Positions 25,354-33,624 are shown, numbered from the stretch's first letter. The stretch: 64,000 nucleotides of DNA from Saccharicrinis aurantiacus (GCF_001660705.2 NZ_LYBV02000001.1:1-64000); one strand, 5' to 3'. Translations and numbers: made by a program. Notes: generated by a model not told the origin, from the sequence alone.

Positions 25354-26373
25354 TTACAATAATTCTTTAATTATCGATTCAATTTCTTTTCGCGATTCAT
25401 TGGCTTCATGATCATCGTACAATGTTTTCATTCGCTGAACACTTTTAGGTACTTGAGTACGCGATGAGAATTTTGTTTCTAAAACTCTAATATCAGTAAT
25501 GTGTTCTCTTACGTAGGCCATGTTGGTTTTGTGCACCATGGTGTTTGCTTTTACCAAGGTGAATAATAAACCCTCCAACGAAAGTGTGCCTTGTTTTACC
25601 GACGATTGTAAATTTATGAATTTTATCAGGTTTACAATCCCCTGTACGGCCGACTTCTCGGGCTGTACTGGTATCAGCACGCTGTCGCTCGCTAAAATGG
25701 CGTTGGTAACCAAAATATTCATGGCCGGGGGGTTGTCAATCAGCACAAAATCATACTCTCCACTTACCTTTTTTAATACCTGATCGAGTCTGAATGAGCC
25801 AACGGCACCCATTGAAGTGAGTTCATTTTCAAGGTTTTGTAACAGTAGGGTAGAAGGGATGATATGAAAATCGAGTTTTTTTCGTCCGCCCACCAAAGCA
25901 TCGTATCTACACTCTAAAGGGTCTACATAACGAGGGTTGTCCTCCAACAGCATACAGTTGTATAATTCAACATCTGAATCTTGTTTGTGGTATAATTCTT
26001 CACCCTCTTCATCGGTGTGCGAATAAGTACCTAATATATCCGTTAAACTTCCCTGGGGATCATTATCAATTAATAAAACCTTGTAACCACGCTCAGCCAA
26101 TCCACGACCAATATTTGCAGTGAGTGTTGTTTTTGATACACCGCCCTTATTGTTCACAATAGAAATTACTTTAGCACCTTCTTGTGGTTCAAAACCATAT
26201 TTTTTTAAGATGCTTAGGATGCTTTCAAGTGATTCGGCTTTTATCTTTTTCACCCTACCGTGCATTAAATAGGATAGATTGCGATCGGTAATTCCTGCTT
26301 CTTTCTCCAAACCTGAGATACTTAAAGACGGATTATTGCGTAGAAAGATTCTTATTTGATCAGAAATATTCAT
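25354..26373 (-). CDS. ParA family ATPase with N-terminal HTH (plasmid type Ia-like)
   Basis: A 339-residue partition ATPase. Residues 1-60 form a helix-turn-helix-like domain (LSISGLEKEAGITDRNLSYL). The deviant Walker A motif NNKGGVSKTT spans about 74-83, with signature lysine Lys76. Walker A' LLIDNDPQGSLT is near 104 and Walker B VLIDNPPA near 205. An N-terminal DNA-binding domain is the mark of plasmid P1/F-type ParA, which represses its own operon, rather than of chromosomal Soj. Two inverted repeats upstream are candidate operators. parB follows after 4 nt. Confidence 0.9.
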   Translation of the reverse strand: MNISDQIRIFLRNNPSLSISGLEKEAGITDRNLSYLMHGRVKKIKAESLESILSILKKYGFEPQEGAKVISIVNNKGGVSKTTLTANIGRGLAERGYKVLLIDNDPQGSLTDILGTYSHTDEEGEELYHKQDSDVELYNCMLLEDNPRYVDPLECRYDALVGGRKKLDFHIIPSTLLLQNLENELTSMGAVGSFRLDQVLKKVSGEYDFVLIDNPPAMNILVTNAILASDSVLIPVQPEKSAVQGIVNLIKFINLQSSVKQGTLSLEGLLFTLVKANTMVHKTNMAYVREHITDIRVLETKFSSRTQVPKSVQRMKTLYDDHEANESRKEIESIIKELL

Positions 26374-26391
26374 GAGATAAATATGATTAAA

Positions 26392-26407
26392 GTGACAATT
26401 GTGTCAC
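26392..26407. promoter_or_regulatory. candidate ParA operator 1
   Basis: GTGACA-ATTG-TGTCAC, perfect 6-bp arms, 19 bp upstream of the parA start codon. Confidence 0.45.
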
Positions 26408-26452
26408 CTTACGGTTTAATTTCTCACAATATTAATACATAATTACCTATAA

Positions 26453-26466
26453 TCACAATGTTGTGA
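26453..26466. promoter_or_regulatory. candidate ParA operator 2
   Basis: TCACAA-TG-TTGTGA, perfect 6-bp arms sharing the TCACAA half-site seen again as CTCACAA near 26433 and 26535. The rest of the 379-bp divergent gap to the AraC gene (26374-26752) shows no gene. Confidence 0.4.
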
Positions 26467-26752
26467 TGCATTAAATTGCCCTGTATTACTGTTTTATTTG
26501 ATGTAGGTGCTTTTTTTGTAGTTAAAATGTGCCATATCTCACAAAATATTGCAAGATGACTCATTCGCGTATACTAAATGTTCAGATGGATGGTTAATCT
26601 CGATGGTTATTTTTTTCATTATTACCACACGCTTTTAATGTAGGCTAGTATATCCTTAAGCGTTATTGAGTATTATTATCTTGTATAATCAATATATATT
26701 CTATATTTTGACACGCCTTGAACCTCACCTCCATATATGGGACTAATGATTT

Positions 26753-27628
26753 ATGAAAAACACGAATATACCTAAACATCAGTTTAAATATAGCTTGAAG
26801 CGGGTTGATGGATTCGATATCAATTCATTATCTAAAGTTGAGGAACTTAGAGGCGAGTCGTTATATGAGCCGCATACAATGGGGTTTTATATTCTCATTC
26901 ATGCCAAAAAAGCAAGTGGGATTCTTTCCATCGATTTTAAACAAATTGTATTGCGCGATAATATAATTATCCCGGTAGCTCTTGGGCAGGTAATACAATA
27001 CGATAGAAATGTTGTGATGAAAGGGGATGTTATAAAATTCACCTCTGATTTTTTGTTAAAAGAGAAGGTCAACCTGTGTTATCTCTATGGTTCTATTTTG
27101 CTAAATCCTCATGTATCCTCACCTGTTTTTGCAGTAACTAAAACCATTAAACAACAAGTAAAAAGTATTATAAAAGCATTTGATAAGAAATCCAACTCTT
27201 TTCAATACGAAGAGCTCTTGCGTTGTCACCTGAAAATTTTGATTATTAATTTAGAATCCAAAAATTTGGACGAGGTTAATGATGACGTAGAATCAGATAT
27301 ATTTGAAGATTGCTATTTTTATGAGTTGTTAAACAAGCGTATCAGTTACCGTTTAAAAGTGGTTGATATAGCGGATGAGTTAAAAATTACACCCAAAAAA
27401 TTAAATCGCCTCTTAAAAAAGAAGACCGGAAGAACCACAAAAAGTTTTATAGATGAACGCCTGATATTAGAGATAAAACGTTTATTGGTTCACTCAGATA
27501 TGACCATAAAAGAGATTGCCTATCAGCTTCATTTTGATGAGGTTTGCAATATGTCTAACTATTTTAAGCGACATACATCCATCAGTCCTCTTCAATTTAG
27601 AAACGAATCAAATAGTGTTTTTTTATAA
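26753..27628 (+). CDS. AraC family transcriptional regulator
   Basis: A 291-residue regulator. The N-terminal part (to about 150) is a cupin-like sensor with no close match that I recognise. The C-terminal AraC domain (about 190-287) has both helix-turn-helix units: VVDIADELKITPKKLNRLLKK and MTIKEIAYQLHFDEVCNMSN, with the closing YFKRHTSISPLQFR. It is divergent from parA and directly ahead of the Tat-exported oxidoreductase gene (84 nt), which it may control. The ligand is unknown. Confidence 0.87.
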   Translation: MKNTNIPKHQFKYSLKRVDGFDINSLSKVEELRGESLYEPHTMGFYILIHAKKASGILSIDFKQIVLRDNIIIPVALGQVIQYDRNVVMKGDVIKFTSDFLLKEKVNLCYLYGSILLNPHVSSPVFAVTKTIKQQVKSIIKAFDKKSNSFQYEELLRCHLKILIINLESKNLDEVNDDVESDIFEDCYFYELLNKRISYRLKVVDIADELKITPKKLNRLLKKKTGRTTKSFIDERLILEIKRLLVHSDMTIKEIAYQLHFDEVCNMSNYFKRHTSISPLQFRNESNSVFL

Positions 27629-27712
27629 GCAATTGGCATTTTTTTATAAATACCTATCCTTATTCTTTAGTCATATTTGGAGCTATTAAACAAAACACAT
27701 CTGATTAAGGTT

Positions 27713-29071
27713 ATGAAAAAAGGTAATGGAACATCAAGAAGGCAGTTCTTAAAAATTGGTGCCTTAGGTTTAGGCGGACTAGTTATTAGCGAACGTTCTT
27801 ATAAATATTTTAAACGAAGCAATGTAAAAGCTAAAATCGTTATTGTAGGCGGTGGAGCTGCAGGTATTACAATGGCCGCTTATTTGAGCGAAATGATTCA
27901 CGATGAGGATATCACCATAATTGAACCCAATGTAAAACACCATTACCAACCCGGGTATACAATGATTGCTGGAGGCGTTTTTGATGCGGATGATGTGGTA
28001 AAAGATACCAAGTCCTTATTACCTCGCAATGTAAAGTGGATTCAGGATTCGGTAAAAGAATTAAATCCTGAAAACAACTCCTTAACCACCAAAAAATCAG
28101 GCGTAGTTGATTACGATTACATGGTGTTAGTGCCTGGCGGACAATTGAATTTTGATTTAATTGAAGGCATTTCACGTAAGGAATTAGGCAAGGGGAACGC
28201 GCATTGTATATACGATTTTAATGGTGCACAAAAGTGTTATGAAGCCATTACTAAGTTACCTCAGAAAAAGGATGCACAGCTTGTATTTGCAGATACTTAT
28301 ACCAAAATTAAGTGTGGTGGTGCTCCTAAAAAGATTGCTTTCATGACCGAAGATTATTTGCGTAATGAGAAGGCACGTGATGGAAAGCAGGTTGATTTTT
28401 ATACCAATAGTGGTAGTTTGTTTAAACCTGCTGTTTTTGGCGATAGGTTAGAAGAGTTGTTTGAGCAGAAAGAAATTAAACCGCATTTTCAACATCGCTT
28501 GGTATCGATAGATACCTATGCTAAAAAAGCAGTGTTTGAAAAATTACCAGCTCCTACATTAACGGCCACTCCTTTTGATGCCAACTACGAAAAAGTGAAT
28601 CTCGATTACGATTTCTTACATTTTGTACCACCAATGAGTGCGCCTGATTTTATAAAAAAATCGGATGTAGTAGTTAAACAAGGCGACCTAAAACATGGTG
28701 GCTGGGTTGACGTGGATAAGTATACAATGATTCATAATAGATATTCTAATATTGTATCGTTGGGTGATGTTTCGTCGTTACCAACTAGTAAAACGGGTGC
28801 TGCCATTCGCATACAGGCACCAATTGCTGCAAAAAATTTAATTGCCATTATGGAAGGCAAAACACCAACTGAGAAATACAATGGATATACTGCATGCCCT
28901 ATTGTTACTGAATACGGAAAAGTATTGATGTGTGAGTTTGGGTACGATAAGGAAGTGATGCCAAGTTTTTCTATGTTAGATCCGGGTGTTGATAGAAGTA
29001 TGTGGTGGATGCTGAAAAAGCATGGTTTAAAACCAATGTACTACCACGGAATGCTAACAGGCCTAATGTAA
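27713..29071 (+). CDS. Tat-exported sulfide:quinone oxidoreductase-like flavoprotein
   Basis: A FAD/NAD(P)-binding enzyme of 452 residues. The ATG at 27713 (an upstream in-frame TTG at 27677 is not preferred) exposes a twin-arginine signal, SRRQFLKIGALGLGGLVI, with Arg9-Arg10. The FAD Rossmann motif is KIVIVGGGAAGITMAAYLSE near residue 43. Cysteines typical of sulfide:quinone reductase are present in TKIKCGGAPKKI near 202 and TACPIVTEYGKVLMCEF near 400. The closest families are SQR and flavocytochrome c sulfide dehydrogenase. Export by Tat means oxidation outside the cytoplasm, probably of sulfide or polysulfide (inference), next to an AraC regulator. Confidence 0.82.
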   Translation: MKKGNGTSRRQFLKIGALGLGGLVISERSYKYFKRSNVKAKIVIVGGGAAGITMAAYLSEMIHDEDITIIEPNVKHHYQPGYTMIAGGVFDADDVVKDTKSLLPRNVKWIQDSVKELNPENNSLTTKKSGVVDYDYMVLVPGGQLNFDLIEGISRKELGKGNAHCIYDFNGAQKCYEAITKLPQKKDAQLVFADTYTKIKCGGAPKKIAFMTEDYLRNEKARDGKQVDFYTNSGSLFKPAVFGDRLEELFEQKEIKPHFQHRLVSIDTYAKKAVFEKLPAPTLTATPFDANYEKVNLDYDFLHFVPPMSAPDFIKKSDVVVKQGDLKHGGWVDVDKYTMIHNRYSNIVSLGDVSSLPTSKTGAAIRIQAPIAAKNLIAIMEGKTPTEKYNGYTACPIVTEYGKVLMCEFGYDKEVMPSFSMLDPGVDRSMWWMLKKHGLKPMYYHGMLTGLM

Positions 29072-29083
29072 AATAGATATAGC

Positions 29084-29107
29084 TAAGGTGACATTAAAGT
29101 CACCTTA
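29084..29107 (+). terminator. stem-loop after the SQR-like gene
   Basis: TAAGGTGAC-ATTAAA-GTCACCTTA, perfect 9-bp stem, followed by a T-rich stretch. Confidence 0.7.
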
Positions 29108-29120
29108 TTCACTTTCTTTA

Positions 29121-29144
29121 AACCTTCCAACCTTCCAACCTTCC
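29121..29144. repeat. short tandem repeat AACCTTCC x3
   Basis: Three perfect 8-bp units in the 330-nt gap before the response regulator. The remainder of the gap (29145-29255) shows no gene. Confidence 0.6.
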
Positions 29145-29255
29145 CATATTTTTAAAGAACAACAGGTGTTTCATAGTGCTGCCTAAATGATGGTGGTCAT
29201 CCATAATTACACCTAGGCGTTTTCCTGCTTTTCAAGAACCATCTTCGCATTTTAA

Positions 29256-29293
29256 TTCCGTGATAATTCTGTGATACTTATATCATACCTTTA
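29256..29293 (+). promoter_or_regulatory. OmpR-type direct-repeat operator and -7 element of the response regulator gene
   Basis: A 25-bp block (29256-29280) holds two CGTGATA/TGTGATA half-sites 11 bp apart, TTCCGTGATAAT then GTGATACTTA. 22 of its 25 bases recur at 32350-32374. A -7-like TACCTTTA starts exactly 30 bp after the block start, as at the other site. This is the expected layout for an OmpR-family activator replacing the -33 element. Confidence 0.65.
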
Positions 29294-29401
29294 CAAAAAT
29301 GGGATATGTTATCTGTTTTTAAGGACATAAATACTTTGGATTAAACCTTTTTATCATAAATGAGGTTTGGTATTAAGTAGCTTATCAATAAACTCAGCTC
29401 T

Positions 29402-30106
29402 ATGACAAAAGTATTATTAGTAGAAGACGATGAAAACATAACGGATTTGTTGAGCATCCACCTAAGTGATTTAGATTGTTCCACCGAAATTGCCAACGAT
29501 GGTAAACTAGGGTTTGATATGGCCATGGAGCATCATTATAATTTAATTGTGCTTGATGTTATGTTGCCTGGAATGAATGGAATTCAAGTCTGCCAAAAAC
29601 TGCGAGCCTTGGATAACCATACCCCAATATTAATGCTTACGGCTAAGTCGGAAGAAATTGATTTGGTATTGGGTTTAGAGTCGGGGGCCGATGATTATTT
29701 AACCAAGCCCTTTGGTATCCGCGAATTTATTGCACGTGTTAAAAGCATCTTGCGCAGGCAAGAGGTAAACAAGCATGAAACCGAAAGTAAAGAAAGTACG
29801 CATCATCAGTTTGAGGGATTGGTGATTGACGAACTCAAACATCGTGTTACACTTAATAGTGAACGAATAGAACTTACCCCAAAGGAATTTGATTTGTTGG
29901 TGCTGCTTTGTAAAAACCCCGGGCGAAGTTACGATAGAGATCAGCTGCTGAAAATAATATGGGGATACGAGTTTAATGGATACGAACATACGGTTAACTC
30001 GCACATTAACAGGTTGCGTGCCAAAATTGAACCCGATATTACCAATCCTAAGTACATATTAACCACTTGGGGTGTAGGTTACCGATTTAATGATGATATA
30101 GATTAG
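29402..30106 (+). CDS. OmpR-family response regulator
   Basis: A 234-residue two-component regulator. The receiver domain (1-120) has the acidic pocket VEDD at 8-10, the phospho-acceptor Asp52 in IVLDVMLPGMNG, and Lys in DDYLTKPF. The winged-helix output domain (about 135-232) has LTPKEFDLLVLLCKNPGR and HTVNSHINRLRAKIEPD. Its partner kinase gene lies 349 nt downstream, separated by copy 3 of the structured repeat. The 11-bp-spaced direct repeats upstream suggest self-regulation, and the same element precedes the lipoprotein gene at 32421. Confidence 0.93.
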   Translation: MTKVLLVEDDENITDLLSIHLSDLDCSTEIANDGKLGFDMAMEHHYNLIVLDVMLPGMNGIQVCQKLRALDNHTPILMLTAKSEEIDLVLGLESGADDYLTKPFGIREFIARVKSILRRQEVNKHETESKESTHHQFEGLVIDELKHRVTLNSERIELTPKEFDLLVLLCKNPGRSYDRDQLLKIIWGYEFNGYEHTVNSHINRLRAKIEPDITNPKYILTTWGVGYRFNDDID

Positions 30107-30177
30107 ATGTTAGATGAATAGGTTTTAGATTGTTAGTGATTTATTATAAAGGGGTTTTAAAAGGTGCTAGTTTGACC

Positions 30178-30381
30178 GGCCTCTTTTCAAAAGGTTATCG
30201 TTTTATCTAAAGCTTTAGTAAGACCAGAAAGTTGAGAGCTTCGCTCGAAAATCGTCTGGCCGCACTCAAGGTTTAGGTAAATAAGAAAGCCTTTTGAAAA
30301 GTAGCCTTGATTTTTTTTGCTTCTATTTTTTGCATCAAGGCAAAAAATGAAGTCGGGTTTGGGCAGACAGCCCAATACGAT
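30178..30381 (+). repeat. structured intergenic repeat family, copy 3
   Basis: Outer helix GGCctCTTTTCAAAAGG/CCTTTTGAAAAGtaGCC is perfect. Inner helix CCAGA/TCTGG, hairpin GAGAGC-TTC-GCTC, helix CCTTGAT/ATCAAGG and final hairpin TGGGC-AGACA-GCCCA all form, each with bases different from copies 1 and 2 but still paired. It lacks the ATTAAGAAT hairpin. It sits between the response regulator and kinase genes on their coding strand. Confidence 0.75.
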
Positions 30382-30455
30382 ATTGTTATTTATGATGCTA
30401 TGGTCTAGATCTATTGTTTTAATATGTTCATTTTATTACTTAAGAAGAAAATCTC

Positions 30456-31931
30456 ATGGGAATAATAAACTTCAGAAAAAGCTTATACTGGCGCTTGTCG
30501 CTATCCTTTTTATTGGTGCTTTTGCTATTGGCAATTTCGTACATAGTAATTGTTACTTATGCCACCGATAAATACTATAACGAAACCACACAAAGGCTAA
30601 ATGCTGAGGTGGCTGATTATTTGGTAAAAGAATCTCCACCCTTTAAAAATGGGGAAGTTGATAAGGAATCACTGGGTGTGATTATGCATTCTATGATGGC
30701 TGTAAACCCTGGTATAGAGGTTTATTTGGTGAGTCCTGATGGCGAAATATTATCCTTTGTGGTGCTTGATAAAAAAGTGAAATTGAGTAGAGTAAATACT
30801 GCACCCATTAAAAGTTTTATAGGCAGCAAAGGGCAACAATATGTATTGGGCGATGATCCGCGTAACCCAGGTGAGGAAACAATTTTCTCGGCCACTGAAG
30901 TACATCAGGATGGTCTGTTTTTAGGATATGTATATATAGTATTAGCCAGCGAAAAGTATGAAACTACACATGCTTTGGTATCCAATAGTTATTGGATTAA
31001 GTTGGGTGTAAATTCTTTTCTGTTAACTCTTATAGCTGCTTTTACCATTGGTTTAATTTTAATATGGGTGCTTACCCGTAACCTTCGGGTGATTATACAA
31101 ACGGTAAAGCAGTTTGCTGATGGCGATTTACATGCGCGCATTCCTGTGAGTAATAAACAAAATGAATTGTCGGTGTTATCAACCAATTTTAACGATATGG
31201 CTGATACCATCCTTAAAAATATTGATGAGCTTAAGCAAGTAGATAGTTTACGAAGGGAATTAATAGCCAATGTATCGCACGATTTACGTAATCCGCTGGC
31301 CATTATTCAGGGCTACATTGAAACACTGTTGATGAAATCGGATAGCTTGAGTAAGGAGGATACCATTAAATACATGAAGGTGATTCATAAAAGCAGCGAA
31401 AAATTAACGCGTTTGGTGGCCGATTTATTTGAATTATCGAAGCTTGAAGCCCGACAAGTGCAATTGCAAAAAGAGCCGTTCTTTGTGCAAGAATTAATTA
31501 GTGATGCTTGTTTAAAATCGAAGTTATTAACCGATAATAAAAACATAAGTGTTGAATCAGTAATTAGTGAAGGTATACCAATGGCCTATGGCGATTTGGC
31601 TATGATGGATCGGGTTATTCAGAACTTGCTCGATAATGCCATTAAGTATACGCCAGCCGATGGTCATATTAAGTTGTTGGTTGATAAAGTGGATGGAGGA
31701 ATAAATGTGAGCGTTCAGAATACTGGTGAAGGTATATCCGAAAAAGATTTGCCTAATATTTTTAATCGCTACTATAAGGTGGATAAAGAAAAAGAAGGCA
31801 TTGAGGGAACAGGTCTTGGATTAGCTATAGTAAAAAATATTCTAGAAGTGCATCAATCGCAAATTAAGGTGGAGAGTACAGTTAATGAAATAACCAATTT
31901 CCACTTTACACTGCCTGCTTATAGTGCTTAA
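30456..31931 (+). CDS. sensor histidine kinase (HAMP, HisKA, HATPase)
   Basis: A 491-residue membrane kinase. TM1 is about residues 12-34, a 150-residue extracytoplasmic sensor follows, TM2 is about 178-202, and a HAMP domain runs to about 255 (NLRVIIQTVKQFADGDLHAR). The HisKA motif is ELIANVSHDLRNPLAIIQGY near residue 270, with the phosphorylatable His in VSHDLR. ATP-binding motifs are NLLDNAIKYTP near 385 and GTGLGLAIVKNI near 455. It pairs with the OmpR-type regulator upstream. A strong terminator follows. Confidence 0.93.
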   Translation: MGIINFRKSLYWRLSLSFLLVLLLLAISYIVIVTYATDKYYNETTQRLNAEVADYLVKESPPFKNGEVDKESLGVIMHSMMAVNPGIEVYLVSPDGEILSFVVLDKKVKLSRVNTAPIKSFIGSKGQQYVLGDDPRNPGEETIFSATEVHQDGLFLGYVYIVLASEKYETTHALVSNSYWIKLGVNSFLLTLIAAFTIGLILIWVLTRNLRVIIQTVKQFADGDLHARIPVSNKQNELSVLSTNFNDMADTILKNIDELKQVDSLRRELIANVSHDLRNPLAIIQGYIETLLMKSDSLSKEDTIKYMKVIHKSSEKLTRLVADLFELSKLEARQVQLQKEPFFVQELISDACLKSKLLTDNKNISVESVISEGIPMAYGDLAMMDRVIQNLLDNAIKYTPADGHIKLLVDKVDGGINVSVQNTGEGISEKDLPNIFNRYYKVDKEKEGIEGTGLGLAIVKNILEVHQSQIKVESTVNEITNFHFTLPAYSA

Positions 31932-31949
31932 AAAAATAAAGGATTTGTA

Positions 31950-31988
31950 AACCCGATAGTATTCGCAGTAAAACTATCGGGTTTTTTG
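31950..31988 (+). terminator. terminator after the histidine kinase
   Basis: AACCCGATAGT pairs with ACTATCGGGTT and is followed by six T residues. Confidence 0.85.
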
Positions 31989-32072
31989 TGTTTAAAAAGG
32001 GCTATGACTAAAAATCTATTATAAATGTGAATTAAGGGTTGAAATAGTTTATTTAGAGCGCCTTGCTTTGTT

Positions 32073-32278
32073 GGCCTCATTTTTAAATATCTTTTGTTTG
32101 TGTTGAAACTTTAGTAAGACTGGGAAGCTGAGAGCTTTGCTCGAAGATCGCCCAGCCGCACTTAAGTTTTAGCATAATAAAAAGCTATTTAAAAAGCAGT
32201 CTTGATGTTTTTTCCTTAGTTTTTGTCATCAAGAACAAAAAGTAAGTCAGGGTTTAAGGGATGAAGTCCCTTAAAGTA
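32073..32278 (+). repeat. structured intergenic repeat family, copy 4
   Basis: The most diverged full copy. The outer helix is TTTTTAAATATCTTTT with AAAAGCTATTTAAAAA; inner helix CTGGG/CCCAG; hairpin GAGAGC-TTT-GCTC; helix TCTTGATG/CATCAAGA; final hairpin TAAGGGA-TGAA-GTCCCTTA. It lies downstream of the kinase terminator and before the lipoprotein promoter. Confidence 0.7.
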
Positions 32279-32349
32279 TACTAAAAAAGTTCAACTCTTG
32301 ATTTTAGTTATAAACTAAAATTAATTGCCACTTTTTTAAAACTTTATAC

Positions 32350-32387
32350 TTCCGTGATAATATCGTGATACTTAATCAGGAAATTTG
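32350..32387 (+). promoter_or_regulatory. OmpR-type direct-repeat operator and -7 element of the lipoprotein gene
   Basis: Block 32350-32374 matches 29256-29280 at 22 of 25 bases, with TTCCGTGATAAT then CGTGATACTTA. GAAATTTG (one mismatch to TAnnTTTG) starts exactly 30 bp after the block start, the same spacing as at the response regulator gene. Confidence 0.65.
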
Positions 32388-32420
32388 AATCAAAATAATA
32401 ACTCAATAAAAACTTTAATT

Positions 32421-33317
32421 ATGAAACGATTTAGATTTCCTTTAGCAGTTCTTTTTTTATCACTATTTATTATTTCATGTGATAACGATGATGACAATGA
32501 TGATGTTATGCTTGATAATATGCTAACACTCGATATTAAATACTTAGAAAACCTAGGCGCCGATGAGGTGTATGAGGGTTGGATTGTAGTTGATGGTAAG
32601 CCAGTAAGTACAGGTACCTTTACTGTTGATGATGATGGTAAACTATCAAAAACAACTTTTACCGTTGATGAAATGTACTTAATAGCAGCTACTGATTTTG
32701 TACTATCTATTGAACCAGCTAACGATGATGATCCGGCACCGAGTGCAATAAAAATACTAGGTGGTAGTTTTTCAGAGTCGTCAGCAGATGTGAGTGTTAG
32801 CCATGGTGCAGCTTTAGGTAGTACTTTTAAAAGCGCAGCTGGTAAATACATATTAGCAACACCAACAACAAACTCAATGGAAGATGAATTGAGCGGTGTT
32901 TGGTTCCTAAGCTTAGAGAGTGGTGCACCTGCAGTAGGTTTAAATTTACCTGAACTACCAAGTGGATGGGCCTACGAAGGTTGGGCTGTAATTGATGGAA
33001 TGCCAGTGAGCACAGGTACTTTTACCGAGGTTGATATGGCTGATAATGCAGCACCTTACAGCGGTACTGATAACCTAGGGCCAAGTTTCCCGGGAGAAGA
33101 TTTTATTCAAAATGCTCCTGATGGTTTAACATTCCCTACTGATTTATCAGGAACCACAGTGGTGATCTCCATTGAGCCAAGTCCGGATAATAGCTCAGCT
33201 CCATTTATGTTTAAGCCTTTAGTAGCACCTGTAATGGAGGACGCAATGGATCATAAAACTTATGACTTCATGAATAAAGTAGCAGAGACTTTCCCAATGG
33301 GAACAGTAACGAGATAG
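32421..33317 (+). CDS. lipoprotein with two anti-sigma-K-like repeats
   Basis: A 298-residue surface or periplasmic lipoprotein. The ATG at 32421 (preferred over an in-frame TTG at 32385) gives a signal with lipobox FIISC followed by an Asp-rich tether. Two similar domains follow. Repeat 1 reads YEGWIVVDGKPVSTGTFTVD and later VLSIEPANDDDPAP; repeat 2 reads YEGWAVIDGMPVSTGTFTEV and later VISIEPSPDNSSAP. This YEGW...SIEP pattern resembles the C-terminal domain of RskA-type anti-sigma factors, here detached from any sigma-binding part. Its promoter shares the two-component operator, so it is probably a target of that system. Ligand and role are unknown. Confidence 0.78.
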   Translation: MKRFRFPLAVLFLSLFIISCDNDDDNDDVMLDNMLTLDIKYLENLGADEVYEGWIVVDGKPVSTGTFTVDDDGKLSKTTFTVDEMYLIAATDFVLSIEPANDDDPAPSAIKILGGSFSESSADVSVSHGAALGSTFKSAAGKYILATPTTNSMEDELSGVWFLSLESGAPAVGLNLPELPSGWAYEGWAVIDGMPVSTGTFTEVDMADNAAPYSGTDNLGPSFPGEDFIQNAPDGLTFPTDLSGTTVVISIEPSPDNSSAPFMFKPLVAPVMEDAMDHKTYDFMNKVAETFPMGTVTR

Positions 33318-33332
33318 TAGATGGATTTTAAT

Positions 33333-33378
33333 AACAAAGAAACCCACTGGTTGAAAAGCTAGTGGGTTTCTTTGTTGT
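33333..33378 (+). terminator. terminator after the lipoprotein gene
   Basis: AACAAAGAAACCCACTGG pairs with CTAGTGGGTTTCTTTGTT with one mismatch. Confidence 0.75.
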
Positions 33379-33442
33379 ATGATTTTACTTATTTAAGCTC
33401 TGAAACTTACTTTTTTTAATAGGAATGGCCATAAAATTAGCT

Positions 33443-33612
33443 GCGGACTATACAAAACATGCGGAAAACTGCCAAAAGTATACCCAGAGATGGGTAAATA
33501 ATACTCGGAATAGACCAAAAACTAGTGGAAAGCTACTATAATTTAGTGGTGGAGTATATAAAATGTACTAGCGGAGGGGGCAAATATACCGGGGGACTAG
33601 TAAAATCAAGGG
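33443..33612. repeat. degenerate ~21-bp periodic array
   Basis: About eight units alternate a GGA-type purine core (GCGGA, TCGGA, GTGGA, GCGGA, GGGGGA) with an A-rich stretch (ACAAAAC, CCAAAAG, GTAAATA, CCAAAAA, TAAAATG, CAAATAT, TAAAATC). A-rich centres fall 19-23 bp apart. No ORF is present in the 307-bp gap. The pattern is weaker than the array at 23.7 kb. Confidence 0.4.
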
Positions 33613-33624
33613 GTTTGAGAAATG

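Noticed and set aside
30317-30571. 84-codon frame spanning copy 3 and the start of the kinase gene.
   Set aside because: It runs out of frame into the histidine kinase and lacks a convincing start.
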